From assembly GCF_031679605.1 (NCBI RefSeq), contig NZ_CP117522.1, positions 7,502,001 through 7,566,000 of the forward strand: DNA of 64,000 nucleotides, in the 5' to 3' direction. Origin of the DNA: Streptomyces luomodiensis. Lineage in GTDB: Bacteria; Actinomycetota; Actinomycetes; Streptomycetales; Streptomycetaceae. The notes under the pieces were generated by a model. That model ran no database searches and was not told the origin of the DNA. It worked only from the letters and a program-made list of their open reading frames with translations. Position numbers and translations under genes: made by a program. This document shows positions 26,359-34,166 of the stretch, piece by piece (the stretch's first letter is position 1; each line of letters begins with the position of its first letter).

Positions 26359-27168
26359 ATGCCCGGACGCACGCACGGCCGCCCGATATGCCAGACCGAC
26401 GCGCCGACCCTCGGCCGCGGCCTGGCCGAGCTGGCGGAACAGGCCGCCGCCGGCACCCCGGACAGCTGTGGGGCCACCGCCACCGCCGTGCTCGCCCAGG
26501 ACCCCCTCCGCGACGCGGACGCCGACCCGACCACCGCTGCCACCCACCCCGATCTGTCCGCGCTGGTGTCGGTCCAGCTGAACTCGGGCGAGGGCCCGAT
26601 CCTCGCGGCGATCGACACCGGCCGCCCGGCGGGCGCCGACGACCTGCTCCACGACGACCGCTGGCCGCGCTACCGGGCACGGGCGCTGGCCGCGGGCGTA
26701 CGGTCCACCGCCTCCCTGCCGTTCGCCTGCGACGGGCTCACCGTGACCGTCTCGGTCTACGGACTGCGCCCCGGCCCCCTGAAGAAGGCCGCCCAGGGCG
26801 TCACCGGGCTGCTCGGCGATCTGGCCACCGAGAGCATGGCCCGGGACCGGCTCTACCGCGCCGCCCTCGCCCAGGTGGACCAGCTGGACGCGGCGCTGCG
26901 CAGCCGGCCGGTGGTCGACCAGGCGTGCGGCATCGTCATGTACGTCCTGGGCTGCGACGCGGACCAGGCGTTCGATCTGCTGCGCCGCATCTCCCAGCGG
27001 TCCAACCGCAAGCTCGCCGAACTCGCCGAGACCGTGGTGCGCAGCCGCGGCCGCGGTCTGGAGAAGAACCTCATCGCGCTGGAGAAGAACCTCATCGCGT
27101 TCGACCGGTCAGCTGCTCCCGGACCCGGTCGGCCAGCGTCCGCCCCGGACCAGGGCCTTCCGGGCTGA
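26359..27168 (+). CDS. GAF-ANTAR RNA-binding regulator
   Basis: A 269-residue regulator. Residues ~20-170 form a GAF domain (LSALVSVQLNSGEGPILAAI). Residues ~175-235 are an ANTAR domain (ALRSRPVVDQACGIVMYVLG, then AFDLLRRISQRSNRKL), which binds two-hexaloop RNA hairpins to prevent transcription termination. The C-terminal tail contains a 21-bp tandem duplication (LEKNLIA twice) and then overlaps, tail to tail, the last 77 bp of the hemerythrin gene. ATG 26359 has AAAGGA about 12 bases upstream. Target leaders cannot be named from this window. Confidence 0.88.
   Translation: MPGRTHGRPICQTDAPTLGRGLAELAEQAAAGTPDSCGATATAVLAQDPLRDADADPTTAATHPDLSALVSVQLNSGEGPILAAIDTGRPAGADDLLHDDRWPRYRARALAAGVRSTASLPFACDGLTVTVSVYGLRPGPLKKAAQGVTGLLGDLATESMARDRLYRAALAQVDQLDAALRSRPVVDQACGIVMYVLGCDADQAFDLLRRISQRSNRKLAELAETVVRSRGRGLEKNLIALEKNLIAFDRSAAPGPGRPASAPDQGLPG
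27058..27099 (+). repeat. 21-bp perfect tandem duplication
   Basis: CTGGAGAAGAACCTCATCGC + G occurs twice in tandem. It adds seven residues to the ANTAR protein tail, and the hemerythrin stop codon (27092-27094, minus strand) falls in the second copy. Confidence 0.95.
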
Positions 27169-27658
27169 TCGGTTCCCTGACCGGTTCGCTGACCGGTGCC
27201 ACGCCCCGCGCCGCGGCCGTCGCCTCGCTGACGCGCAGGCCCAGCGCCATCCGCTCCTCGGGGGTGAGCCGCTCCCGCAGCTCGGGGAAGACCAGGTCCT
27301 CCTCGCCGCGGATATGCATGGACACCACGTCCATCAGATCCCGGACCAGCGGGTCGAACCGCCGGTCCCGGGGGTCCACCGCGTCCAGGTCGGACAGGAT
27401 CCGCTCGGCCTCGGTCAGCTCCTCGATCTCCTCGTCGGCGATCCGGTCGCCGTTCGGCAGCGCCTTGCGGACCGTGGGGTACAGATGGGCCTCCTCGGCC
27501 ACGGAGTGCCGCACCACCTCCACCGTGATCCGGTCGACCAGCTGCCGCCGCAGCTCGGGCTCGGTGGCCGTCCGGTACCCCTCGAAGAGGGCGCGCACCG
27601 CGCGGTGGTCCGCGGTGAGCACGTCCACCACATCGTGTTGTTCCGGCGTCGCTGTCAT
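27092..27658 (-). CDS. Hemerythrin/HHE-domain protein
   Basis: A 188-residue four-helix protein with a di-iron-type HHE cation-binding site: TADHRAVRALFE, VRHSVAEEAHLYP and SMHIRGEEDLVFPEL supply the His and Glu ligands. Actinobacterial relatives respond to oxygen, NO or peroxide. A Pro/Gly-rich C-terminus is followed by the stop that overlaps the GAF-ANTAR gene on the other strand. A sigma-B-like promoter (GTTT-N15-GGGGAC, 27668-27692) sits so close to the ATG that the message would be almost leaderless. Confidence 0.9.
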   Translation of the reverse strand: MTATPEQHDVVDVLTADHRAVRALFEGYRTATEPELRRQLVDRITVEVVRHSVAEEAHLYPTVRKALPNGDRIADEEIEELTEAERILSDLDAVDPRDRRFDPLVRDLMDVVSMHIRGEEDLVFPELRERLTPEERMALGLRVSEATAAARGVAPVSEPVREPISPEGPGPGRTLADRVREQLTGRTR

Positions 27659-27667
27659 GGCACCCGG

Positions 27668-27692
27668 GTCCCCGGCCGTCCTTCCGCGAAAC
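27668..27692 (-). promoter_or_regulatory. Weak sigma-B-like promoter candidate for hemerythrin gene
   Basis: Minus strand GTTT-N15-GGGGAC, one mismatch from the GGGTAC -10. The -10 ends nine bases before the start codon, so a transcript would have almost no leader. Confidence 0.3.
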
Positions 27693-27857
27693 GGAGCCGG
27701 GGATCTGCGAAGGTGGACAGAAAGGGGACAGAAGGAACAGAAGACGGACAGCGGACAGCAGACGGCGAACAGCGGAGAGAAAGAGTGGACGGAACCGGGC
27801 GGAAGGTGGACGTACGCCAACCGTGACGCGCTGGGAACAGGGCGGAGGTGTGGACGA

Positions 27858-29081
27858 ATGCAGCGGCAGTGGACCGCCCCGGCTCCGGCCGACCGGGACG
27901 ACGGCGGGCTGCCGGTCCTCCCGGAGCTGCTCGACAGCTTCGTCGCGGCGGCCGGCCACACCGCGCCGGAGCCCGTCGCCGGCTCCGCGGAGCTGCGCTC
28001 GGCCGCCTGCGGCTACTGGTCGCGGCGCGGGCTGTGGACCGACCCGGAGCACGTGGTGGTCGCCCCCGGCGCCGAGCCGCTGCTGCTGGCGCTGCTCGCC
28101 TCGGCCTCCCGAGGCGACGTGCTGCTGCCCCGTCCCTGCGCCGCCTGGTACGCACCGCTGGTGCGGCTGGTGGGCCGGCGCGGCCACCCCGCGCCCGTCC
28201 CGGCCGAATGCGGTGGGCTGCCCGATGCGTTCGCGCTGCTGGAGACCGTGCGCAGAATCCGCGCCGAGGGCGGCGTGCCCCGCATCCTGCTGCTGTCCGT
28301 GGCCGACGACCCCACCGGCACGGTGCCCCCGCCCGAGCTGCTGCACGAGGTGTGCGAGGCGGCGGTGGCCGAGAAGCTGCTGATCGTCAGCGATGAGACC
28401 TGGCGGGACACCGTCCACCATCCGCGGGGCACGGTGCTGCTCAGCCCCGCCGAGATGAGCCCCGAGCATGTGATCGTGCTCTCCGACCTGGTGGGCGCCT
28501 TCACCCCGGCGGGCTGGCCGGCCGCGATGGCCCGGTTCCCGGCCACCGAGCGCGGCGTGGAGCTGCGCGGCCGGGTGCTGTCCCTGCTCACCGCCGTACG
28601 GTCCGGGCTGCCCGCGCCCGTCGCCGCGGCCGCCGGGTACGCCCTCGGCGAGCCCGAACCGGTCCGGGACCGGATGGCCGCCGCGGCCCGAGCACACGGG
28701 GCCGTGGCCGCCGCGGCGTATCGCACGCTGACCGCCGTCGGGGCGCTGTGCCGCCCGCCACAGGCCGGCCGCCACCTCTACGCCGACCTCGACGAGCTGC
28801 GCGGGGTGCTCGCCGCCCGGGGCATCACCGACTCGGTGGAGCTGGAGCGCGAGCTGACCCGGCGGATCGGCCGGAGCGTGGCCGGAGGCCATCGCTTCGG
28901 CGACCCCCCGCACACCCTGCGGCTCCGGCTGGCGACCCTGCCGCTGCTCGGCGCGGCGGAGGAGCCGCGGCTGCGGGCGCTCCAGGCGCCGGACCCGCTG
29001 GAACTGCCCCATGTGGCCATGGCGTTGGCCGCCTTCGAGACGGCCTTCCGCGATCTGATCGGGGATGCCGAGGTGACCTGA
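27858..29081 (+). CDS. Aminotransferase class I/II-fold protein lacking the catalytic lysine
   Basis: A 407-residue fold-type I protein. Aminotransferase landmarks are recognisable: VADDPTGTVPPPELL in place of the NPTG segment, LIVSDETWRDTVHHP carrying the PLP-binding Asp, then the strand that normally reads S-x-S-K-x-x-G-x-x-G-x-R. Here that strand reads VIVLSDLVGAFTPAGWPAAM, with no lysine and no arginine. The Asn of NPTG is also Asp. It may not form the PLP aldimine, or it may bind PLP non-covalently. GGAGG lies 10 bases before ATG 27858. A purine-rich leader (27711-27800) precedes it. Confidence 0.75.
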   Translation: MQRQWTAPAPADRDDGGLPVLPELLDSFVAAAGHTAPEPVAGSAELRSAACGYWSRRGLWTDPEHVVVAPGAEPLLLALLASASRGDVLLPRPCAAWYAPLVRLVGRRGHPAPVPAECGGLPDAFALLETVRRIRAEGGVPRILLLSVADDPTGTVPPPELLHEVCEAAVAEKLLIVSDETWRDTVHHPRGTVLLSPAEMSPEHVIVLSDLVGAFTPAGWPAAMARFPATERGVELRGRVLSLLTAVRSGLPAPVAAAAGYALGEPEPVRDRMAAAARAHGAVAAAAYRTLTAVGALCRPPQAGRHLYADLDELRGVLAARGITDSVELERELTRRIGRSVAGGHRFGDPPHTLRLRLATLPLLGAAEEPRLRALQAPDPLELPHVAMALAAFETAFRDLIGDAEVT

Positions 29082-29154
29082 GCCTTCGTGGACCACCACC
29101 TTCACGACACGCCGGCGCGGCAGGGCCGGCCCGGATACGGAAGGGAGCCAGGCC

Positions 29155-30876
29155 ATGACCGATCACGCCGAACCGACCGAGCCGCCCGAACCGGCCGAAC
29201 GGAGCCGCCCCCGCCCCGGCGCCACACCGCCCGAGCCAAACCCCACCCGCCCCGACACCGTTCAGCCCGGTGCCGCCCGGCCTGACGCCGCTCCGGGCGA
29301 GCCGAGTCGCGCCCGGTCCGACACCGTTCAGTCCGGTGCTGCTGCGCAGTCCGGTGCCGTACCGGCTGAGCCGAGCCGCGCCCGGCCCGATGCGGCCCGG
29401 TCCGATTCCGCCGCTCGGGCCGACACCGTTCAGCCCGACGCGGTTCAGCCCGGTGCTGCCGTTCAGTCCGGTGCCGCATCGGCTGAGCCGAGTCGTGCCC
29501 GGTCCGATGCGGCCCGGTCCGGTGCCGCCGCTCGGTCCGACGCCGTTCAGCCCGGTGCTGCCGTTCAGTCCAGTGCCGCATCGGCTGAGCCGAGTCGCGC
29601 CCGGCCTGATGCGGCCCGGTCCGATGCCGCCATCCGCCCCGACGCCGTCCAGCCCGGTGCTGCCGCGCAGCCCGGTGCCGCATCGGCTGAGCCGAGTCGC
29701 GCCCGGCCTGATGCGGCCCGGTCCGATGCCGCCATCCGCCCCGACGCCGTCCAGCCCGGTGCTGCCGCGCAGCCCGGTGCCGTACCGGCTGAGCCGAGTC
29801 GTGCCCGGTCCGATGCGGCCCGGTCCGGTGCCGCCGCTCGGCCCGACACCGCCCAGCCCGGTGCCGTCGCCCGGTCCCTGTTGGTTCCGGCCGTTCCTGA
29901 GCCGGCTGTTCCGCGGCCGTTGGGCGAGATCCGTAGCTGGCCGCGGTCTTTCCTCGATCGGCTCACCGCCCCGTTGCCGGGGGTGCGGGCGCTTGCCCGG
30001 CTGGCTCGGGAGGGGCGGCTGCGGCCGCCGGTGGAGTCGTTGCGGGAGATTCCCGAGCTGCCCTTCGAGCCGGGGCCGCTGCCGCTCACCGGGGCCGGGC
30101 GTACCGCGGTCATCTGGGCGGGGCACGCCAGTTGGGTGGTGCGGACCGGTGGGCTCACCGTGCTCACCGATCCGGTCTGGTCCCGGCGGATTCTGGGCAC
30201 CCCGGCCCGGGTCACCCCGGTGGGGGTCCGCTGGGAGGATCTGCCGGGTGTCGACGCCGTCGTCATCAGCCACAACCACTACGACCATCTGGACGCGCCC
30301 ACGGTCAAACGGCTGCCGAAGGCGACGCCGGTGTTCGTCCCCGCCGGGCTGGCTCACTGGTTCCGGGTGCGCGGATTCACCCGGGTGACCGAGCTGGACT
30401 GGTGGGAGGCGGCCGAACTGCCCGGTGAGACCGGCCCGGTCCGCTTCGACTTCGTCCCGGCCCACCACTGGAGCAAGCGCACCCTCACCGACACCTGCCG
30501 CTCGCTGTGGGGCGGATGGGTCATCACCGCGCCCGGCGGGCACCGGGTGTACTTCGCCGGGGACACCGGCTACGGCCACTGGTTCCAGCAGATCGGCCGC
30601 CGTTACCCGGGCATCGATCTGGCGCTGTTGCCCATCGGCGCCTATGAGCCGCGCTGGATGCTCGGCGCGGTGCACACCGATCCGGAGGAGGCCGTACGGG
30701 CGCACCGGGACCTGGGGGCGCGGGTGCTGGCGCCCATGCACTGGTCGACCTTCCTGCTCTCGGCCGAGCCGCCTCTGGAGCCGCTGCACCGGATCCGCGC
30801 TGCTTGGGAGGCCACCGGTCGCCCGCGCGGGGAGCTGTGGGACCTGCCGGTCGGAGGCTCCCGCGTGCTCGAATAA
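29155..30876 (+). CDS. MBL-fold hydrolase (UlaG/NAPE-PLD-like) with repetitive N-terminal extension
   Basis: A 573-residue protein. Residues ~300-560 are a metallo-beta-lactamase fold with ISHNHYDHLD (Zn motif), VPAHHWSKR, and FAGDTGYG, resembling N-acyl phosphatidylethanolamine phospholipase D or UlaG-type hydrolases. Residues ~1-245 are low-complexity Ala/Arg/Asp/Pro/Ser repeats of 34 residues (AEPSRARPDAARSDAAIRPD pattern). GGAAGGGAG upstream of ATG 29155 supports the long form. The extension has no signal peptide and its role is unknown; it may have grown by slipped replication. Confidence 0.85.
   Translation: MTDHAEPTEPPEPAERSRPRPGATPPEPNPTRPDTVQPGAARPDAAPGEPSRARSDTVQSGAAAQSGAVPAEPSRARPDAARSDSAARADTVQPDAVQPGAAVQSGAASAEPSRARSDAARSGAAARSDAVQPGAAVQSSAASAEPSRARPDAARSDAAIRPDAVQPGAAAQPGAASAEPSRARPDAARSDAAIRPDAVQPGAAAQPGAVPAEPSRARSDAARSGAAARPDTAQPGAVARSLLVPAVPEPAVPRPLGEIRSWPRSFLDRLTAPLPGVRALARLAREGRLRPPVESLREIPELPFEPGPLPLTGAGRTAVIWAGHASWVVRTGGLTVLTDPVWSRRILGTPARVTPVGVRWEDLPGVDAVVISHNHYDHLDAPTVKRLPKATPVFVPAGLAHWFRVRGFTRVTELDWWEAAELPGETGPVRFDFVPAHHWSKRTLTDTCRSLWGGWVITAPGGHRVYFAGDTGYGHWFQQIGRRYPGIDLALLPIGAYEPRWMLGAVHTDPEEAVRAHRDLGARVLAPMHWSTFLLSAEPPLEPLHRIRAAWEATGRPRGELWDLPVGGSRVLE
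29299..29890 (+). repeat. 102-bp coding tandem repeats
   Basis: About five units of 34 codons encode AEPSRARxDAARSxAAxRxD + AVQPGAAxQxxAAS. Units at 29586 and 29688 are nearly identical over 102 bp. An early unit is lengthened to 39 codons. Confidence 0.9.
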
Positions 30877-31082
30877 CTCGAATAAGCAGCCGCAACGCCG
30901 GTTGCAGCGTGCGTCCCTCCCTGCCTGCCCTGCCTGCCTGGTAAACCCTCCGCCCCGCCCGCCCCGCGCCCTTCCCGGCGTCCCCCGCCCCAAACACAGA
31001 GGCCAAGTGGGGTAATCCGGCGCACAACTGGTAGATGGATCATAAGTGGCGAATGGTGCGGTCCACACCTAACTTCCTTTTC

Positions 31083-32159
31083 ATGCGCACACCGAAACTT
31101 CGTCACCTCGCGGGCCTCACGGCCGTCCTCGTCATCGAACTCGCCCAGCTCCCCGGAGCCCACGCCGCCCCCGTCGATCAGACGGGGACCGTTCATGTGG
31201 TCGCGCCGGGCCAGTCCATCCAGGCCGCCGTGGACGCCGCCGAGCCCGGCGACACCATCGAGATCCAGCCCGGCGTCTACCGGGAGAACATCCAGATCAC
31301 CACCGACCGGCTGACCCTGCACGGCGCGGGGGAGGCCACCGTGCTCTCCCCGGCCGATCAGCCGTCGGACAACGCCTGCGGCGCGGCCGGCCACGGCATC
31401 TGCGTCACCGGGACGGACCAGCAGCCCGTCTCGGATGTACGGATCAGCTCGCTGAAGGTCACCGGCTTCCCGAAGAACGGCATCTGGGGGTCCGGCACCG
31501 ACCGGATGACCGTACGGGACACCGTCACCGAGCAGAACGGCCAGCAGGGCATGGGCCAGGAGCTGTCCACCCGTGGCGCCTTCGTCCACAACGTCTCGCG
31601 GGACAACGGGCAGTCCGGTGTCTTCCTGGCCAACACCATCGACGCCGAGGGCGGCGCCACCGACGCCCTGGGCACCGTGGTCGCCGCCAACGAGCTCAGC
31701 GGCAACCGGTCCGGTGTGGTGGTCCGCCGGCTGCGCGACCTCACGGTCGAGCGGAACACCATCACCGGCAACTGCGCCGGCGTGTTCATCGTCGGCGACG
31801 AATCGACCCCGCGCGCCGGGGACCTGACCGTGCGCTACAACGCCGTCACCGAGAACAACGCCTACTGCGCGGCCACCGACCGGCTCCCCTTCATCCAGGG
31901 CGCCGGAATCGTGCTCACCGGCGCCGAGGGCGCCCGGGTGACGGCCAACCAGGTGCACGACAACGTGGGCACCTCGCCCATGTCCGGCGGGATCGTGCTC
32001 TACACCAGCGTGGTCGGCGCCCCCAACGCCCAGAACGCCATCAGCCGGAACGTGCTGAGCGGCAACAAGCCGGCCGACCTGGCCGACCGGGACAAGGGCG
32101 AGGGCAACACCTTCACCGAGAACGTGTGCGAGCTGTCCGAGCCCACGGGCCGGTGCTGA
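31083..32159 (+). CDS. Secreted right-handed parallel beta-helix protein
   Basis: A 358-residue exported protein. The N-terminal signal peptide (MRTPKLRHLAGLTAVLVIEL, cleavage after AHA) precedes a pectate-lyase/NosD-like beta-helix with repeated short strands (DTIEIQPGVYRENIQI, GVVVRRLRDLTVERNTITGN, GAGIVLTGAEGARVTANQV). Paired cysteines are visible at several turns. Catalytic residues of a specific lyase are not evident; it may bind or cleave a surface polysaccharide. Starts at 31035 and 31053 are also in frame but give an unusual long signal n-region; no candidate has a strong ribosome site. Eleven bases separate it from the methyltransferase gene. Confidence 0.82.
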   Translation: MRTPKLRHLAGLTAVLVIELAQLPGAHAAPVDQTGTVHVVAPGQSIQAAVDAAEPGDTIEIQPGVYRENIQITTDRLTLHGAGEATVLSPADQPSDNACGAAGHGICVTGTDQQPVSDVRISSLKVTGFPKNGIWGSGTDRMTVRDTVTEQNGQQGMGQELSTRGAFVHNVSRDNGQSGVFLANTIDAEGGATDALGTVVAANELSGNRSGVVVRRLRDLTVERNTITGNCAGVFIVGDESTPRAGDLTVRYNAVTENNAYCAATDRLPFIQGAGIVLTGAEGARVTANQVHDNVGTSPMSGGIVLYTSVVGAPNAQNAISRNVLSGNKPADLADRDKGEGNTFTENVCELSEPTGRC

Positions 32160-32170
32160 GAGGCGGCGAC

Positions 32171-33244
32171 ATGACCACCCAAGAGAGCACCGACCCCGCG
32201 GCCGCCGGTCACCCCCCGCCGGCCGCGCTCCCGCCGGCCATGCAGCTGCGGGAGATCGTCTTCGGCGCCGCACGGGCGGCGTCGGTGCGCGCCGCGGTCC
32301 GGCTGGGGATCGCCGACGCGCTGGGGGAGCGGCCCGCCACCATCGGCGAACTGGCCTCCGCCGTGGACGTCGAGCCCGATCCGCTGCGCCGGCTGCTGCG
32401 CTCCCTGGCCTGCTGCCAGATCTTCGCCGAGACCGACGACGGCCGGTTCCGGCACACCGAGATGTCCCGGCTGCTGCGCGAGGACACCCCGGGCAGCCTG
32501 CGGAACATCGCCCTGTGGTGCACCGAGCCGTGGACCTGGGAGGCGTGGCCGCTGCTGGAGCGTGCGGTGCGCACCGGCGGCTGTGTGGTGAACGAGATCT
32601 ACGGCAAGGGCTTCTTCGAGTATCTCCACGAGGACGCGCCCGAGTCGGCCCGGGTGTTCGACGCGGCGATGACCACCTCCAGCCGGCAGTCCGCCGCCGA
32701 TGTCGCCGCCTTCCTCGACCTCGACGGGGTCAAGGAGGTGGTGGACATCGGCGGCGGCCAGGGACATGTGCTGGCCGGCCTGCTGGAGAAGCACCCGGCG
32801 CTGCACGGCGTGCTGCTGGACCTGCCGCAGGTGGTGGCGCACGCGGACGCGCGGCTGCGGGACGGCGGGCCACTGGCCGCGCGGGCGACGCTGGTGCCCG
32901 GCGACTGCCGTCGTGAGGTCCCCGTCGAGGCGGACCTGTACATCATCAAGAACATCCTCGAATGGGACGACGAGAGCACCCGCCGGACGCTCGCCAACGT
33001 GGTCGCGGCGGCCCGGCCCGGCGCGAGGGTGGTCGTCATCGAGAATCTCGTCGACAACAGCCTCTCCTCCTTCACCACCGCGATGGACCTGTTCCTGCTG
33101 CTCAATGTGGGCGGCCGGAAGCACACCGAGGACAGCATGGTGGCGCGGATGACCGAGGCCGGTCTGAACGTGACCGACATCCGGCCCGTCAACGGCGCTC
33201 TGCACGCCTTCGACTCCACGGTGTCCGCCACGGCCCGCCGCTAG
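32171..33244 (+). CDS. O-methyltransferase (family 2, hydroxyneurosporene/acetylserotonin type)
   Basis: A 357-residue SAM-dependent O-methyltransferase. An N-terminal winged-helix dimerisation region (residues ~20-100) precedes the catalytic domain with VVDIGGGQGHVLAGLL and LLDLPQVV, then the LYIIKNILEWDDE segment of aromatic polyketide and carotenoid methyltransferases. GAGAGG overlapping the previous stop provides a ribosome site seven bases upstream. It lies 2 kb from the pigment cluster, separated by the sortase pair, so a role in pigment tailoring is only a possibility. Confidence 0.88.
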   Translation: MTTQESTDPAAAGHPPPAALPPAMQLREIVFGAARAASVRAAVRLGIADALGERPATIGELASAVDVEPDPLRRLLRSLACCQIFAETDDGRFRHTEMSRLLREDTPGSLRNIALWCTEPWTWEAWPLLERAVRTGGCVVNEIYGKGFFEYLHEDAPESARVFDAAMTTSSRQSAADVAAFLDLDGVKEVVDIGGGQGHVLAGLLEKHPALHGVLLDLPQVVAHADARLRDGGPLAARATLVPGDCRREVPVEADLYIIKNILEWDDESTRRTLANVVAAARPGARVVVIENLVDNSLSSFTTAMDLFLLLNVGGRKHTEDSMVARMTEAGLNVTDIRPVNGALHAFDSTVSATARR

Positions 33245-33259
33245 CGGGTACGAACGCCA

Positions 33260-33298
33260 CGGTGCCCGCGTCGTCCTTCCTCGACGACGCGGGCACCG
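33260..33298. terminator. Bidirectional terminator hairpin
   Basis: A perfect 16-bp stem (33260-33275 with 33283-33298, arm CGGTGCCCGCGTCGTC) with a 7-nt loop, placed exactly between the convergent methyltransferase and sortase genes. Confidence 0.85.
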
Positions 33299-33305
33299 CG
33301 GTGTG

Positions 33306-34076
33306 TCAGGCGTAGCGGTACGAGGCGAGGTGCGCGAACGCCACCACATTGGCCGTGTAGTCGTTGACCGTGTGGTCATAGGCGCCGCCGCAGGTGATCA
33401 GCCGCAGCTGGGCGTTGGGGGTGTCCCCGTACACCTCGCGGTCCGGGAACGCGTCCTTCTCGAAGGTCTTGATCCTGTCGACGACGAAGGTCGCGATGAT
33501 CCCGTCCTCGCGGGTGATGGTCAGCTTGCTCTTGGGCTTGAGCTGGCTGAGGTTGTAGAACACCGCGGGACCGGTCTTGGTGTCCACGTGCCCGGCCACG
33601 ATGGAGTTGCCGCGCTCACCGGGTGAGGGGCCGCCCTCGAACCAGCCCACCAGGTTCTGCTCGGTGTCCGGAGGCGGGACCAGCACGCCCTGGGCGTCCA
33701 GCGACAGCGGCACGAACGGCGCGCTCACCCCGATCGAGGGGATGTCCAGCTGGACCGCGGGGGAGCGCGGCAGCGCCGGTCCGGGCCGGGACTCGGGGGC
33801 GGCCGAGGACTCCGTGGAGGCGTCCGGGGATTCTTCCTCGAGCGAGGTGTCGTTCTCCGGTGTGGAGATGGACGTGGGGGACGTGGGGGACGTGGAGACG
33901 CCGGCCGTGGGTCCAGCCGGTGTCGCCGAGGTGTTCTGGGAGGCGGCGTCGACGGAGTTGTAGATGAGGAAGACGCCGATGAGGGCCGACGCGGCGGCCC
34001 AGCGGAGAGTGCGGGTGTTGCTGTCGGCAGCGCCCTGTTTGGCCGGCTTTCCCATAGGGGTGTTCGCCTTTCTCAC
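33306..34076 (-). CDS. Class F-like sortase
   Basis: A 256-residue membrane-anchored transpeptidase. A single N-terminal signal-anchor helix (TLRWAAASALIGVFLIYNSV) is followed by a Ser/Thr/Pro/Glu-rich linker and the sortase barrel: catalytic His in NSIVAGHVDTK and Cys in LRLITCGGAYD. The family links secreted proteins to the cell envelope. GTG 34076 has GGGAG nine bases upstream, better than ATG 34055. It lies 90 bp downstream of the gene for a surface protein with a sortase-like C-terminus and is likely co-transcribed with it. Confidence 0.88.
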   Translation of the reverse strand: MRKANTPMGKPAKQGAADSNTRTLRWAAASALIGVFLIYNSVDAASQNTSATPAGPTAGVSTSPTSPTSISTPENDTSLEEESPDASTESSAAPESRPGPALPRSPAVQLDIPSIGVSAPFVPLSLDAQGVLVPPPDTEQNLVGWFEGGPSPGERGNSIVAGHVDTKTGPAVFYNLSQLKPKSKLTITREDGIIATFVVDRIKTFEKDAFPDREVYGDTPNAQLRLITCGGAYDHTVNDYTANVVAFAHLASYRYA

Positions 34077-34166
34077 AGCGCTTTTCTCCCAGCGCTCGTG
34101 GCGCCGCCGTGGCACCACCGCTGAGCGGTCGTGCCACGGCGGCAGGAAATTACGAAAGCGTCAGGC

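Noticed and set aside
30881..30906. Small GCAAC/GTTGC hairpin after the MBL gene
   Set aside because: The stem is only five base pairs and lacks a T-tract, too weak to call a terminator.
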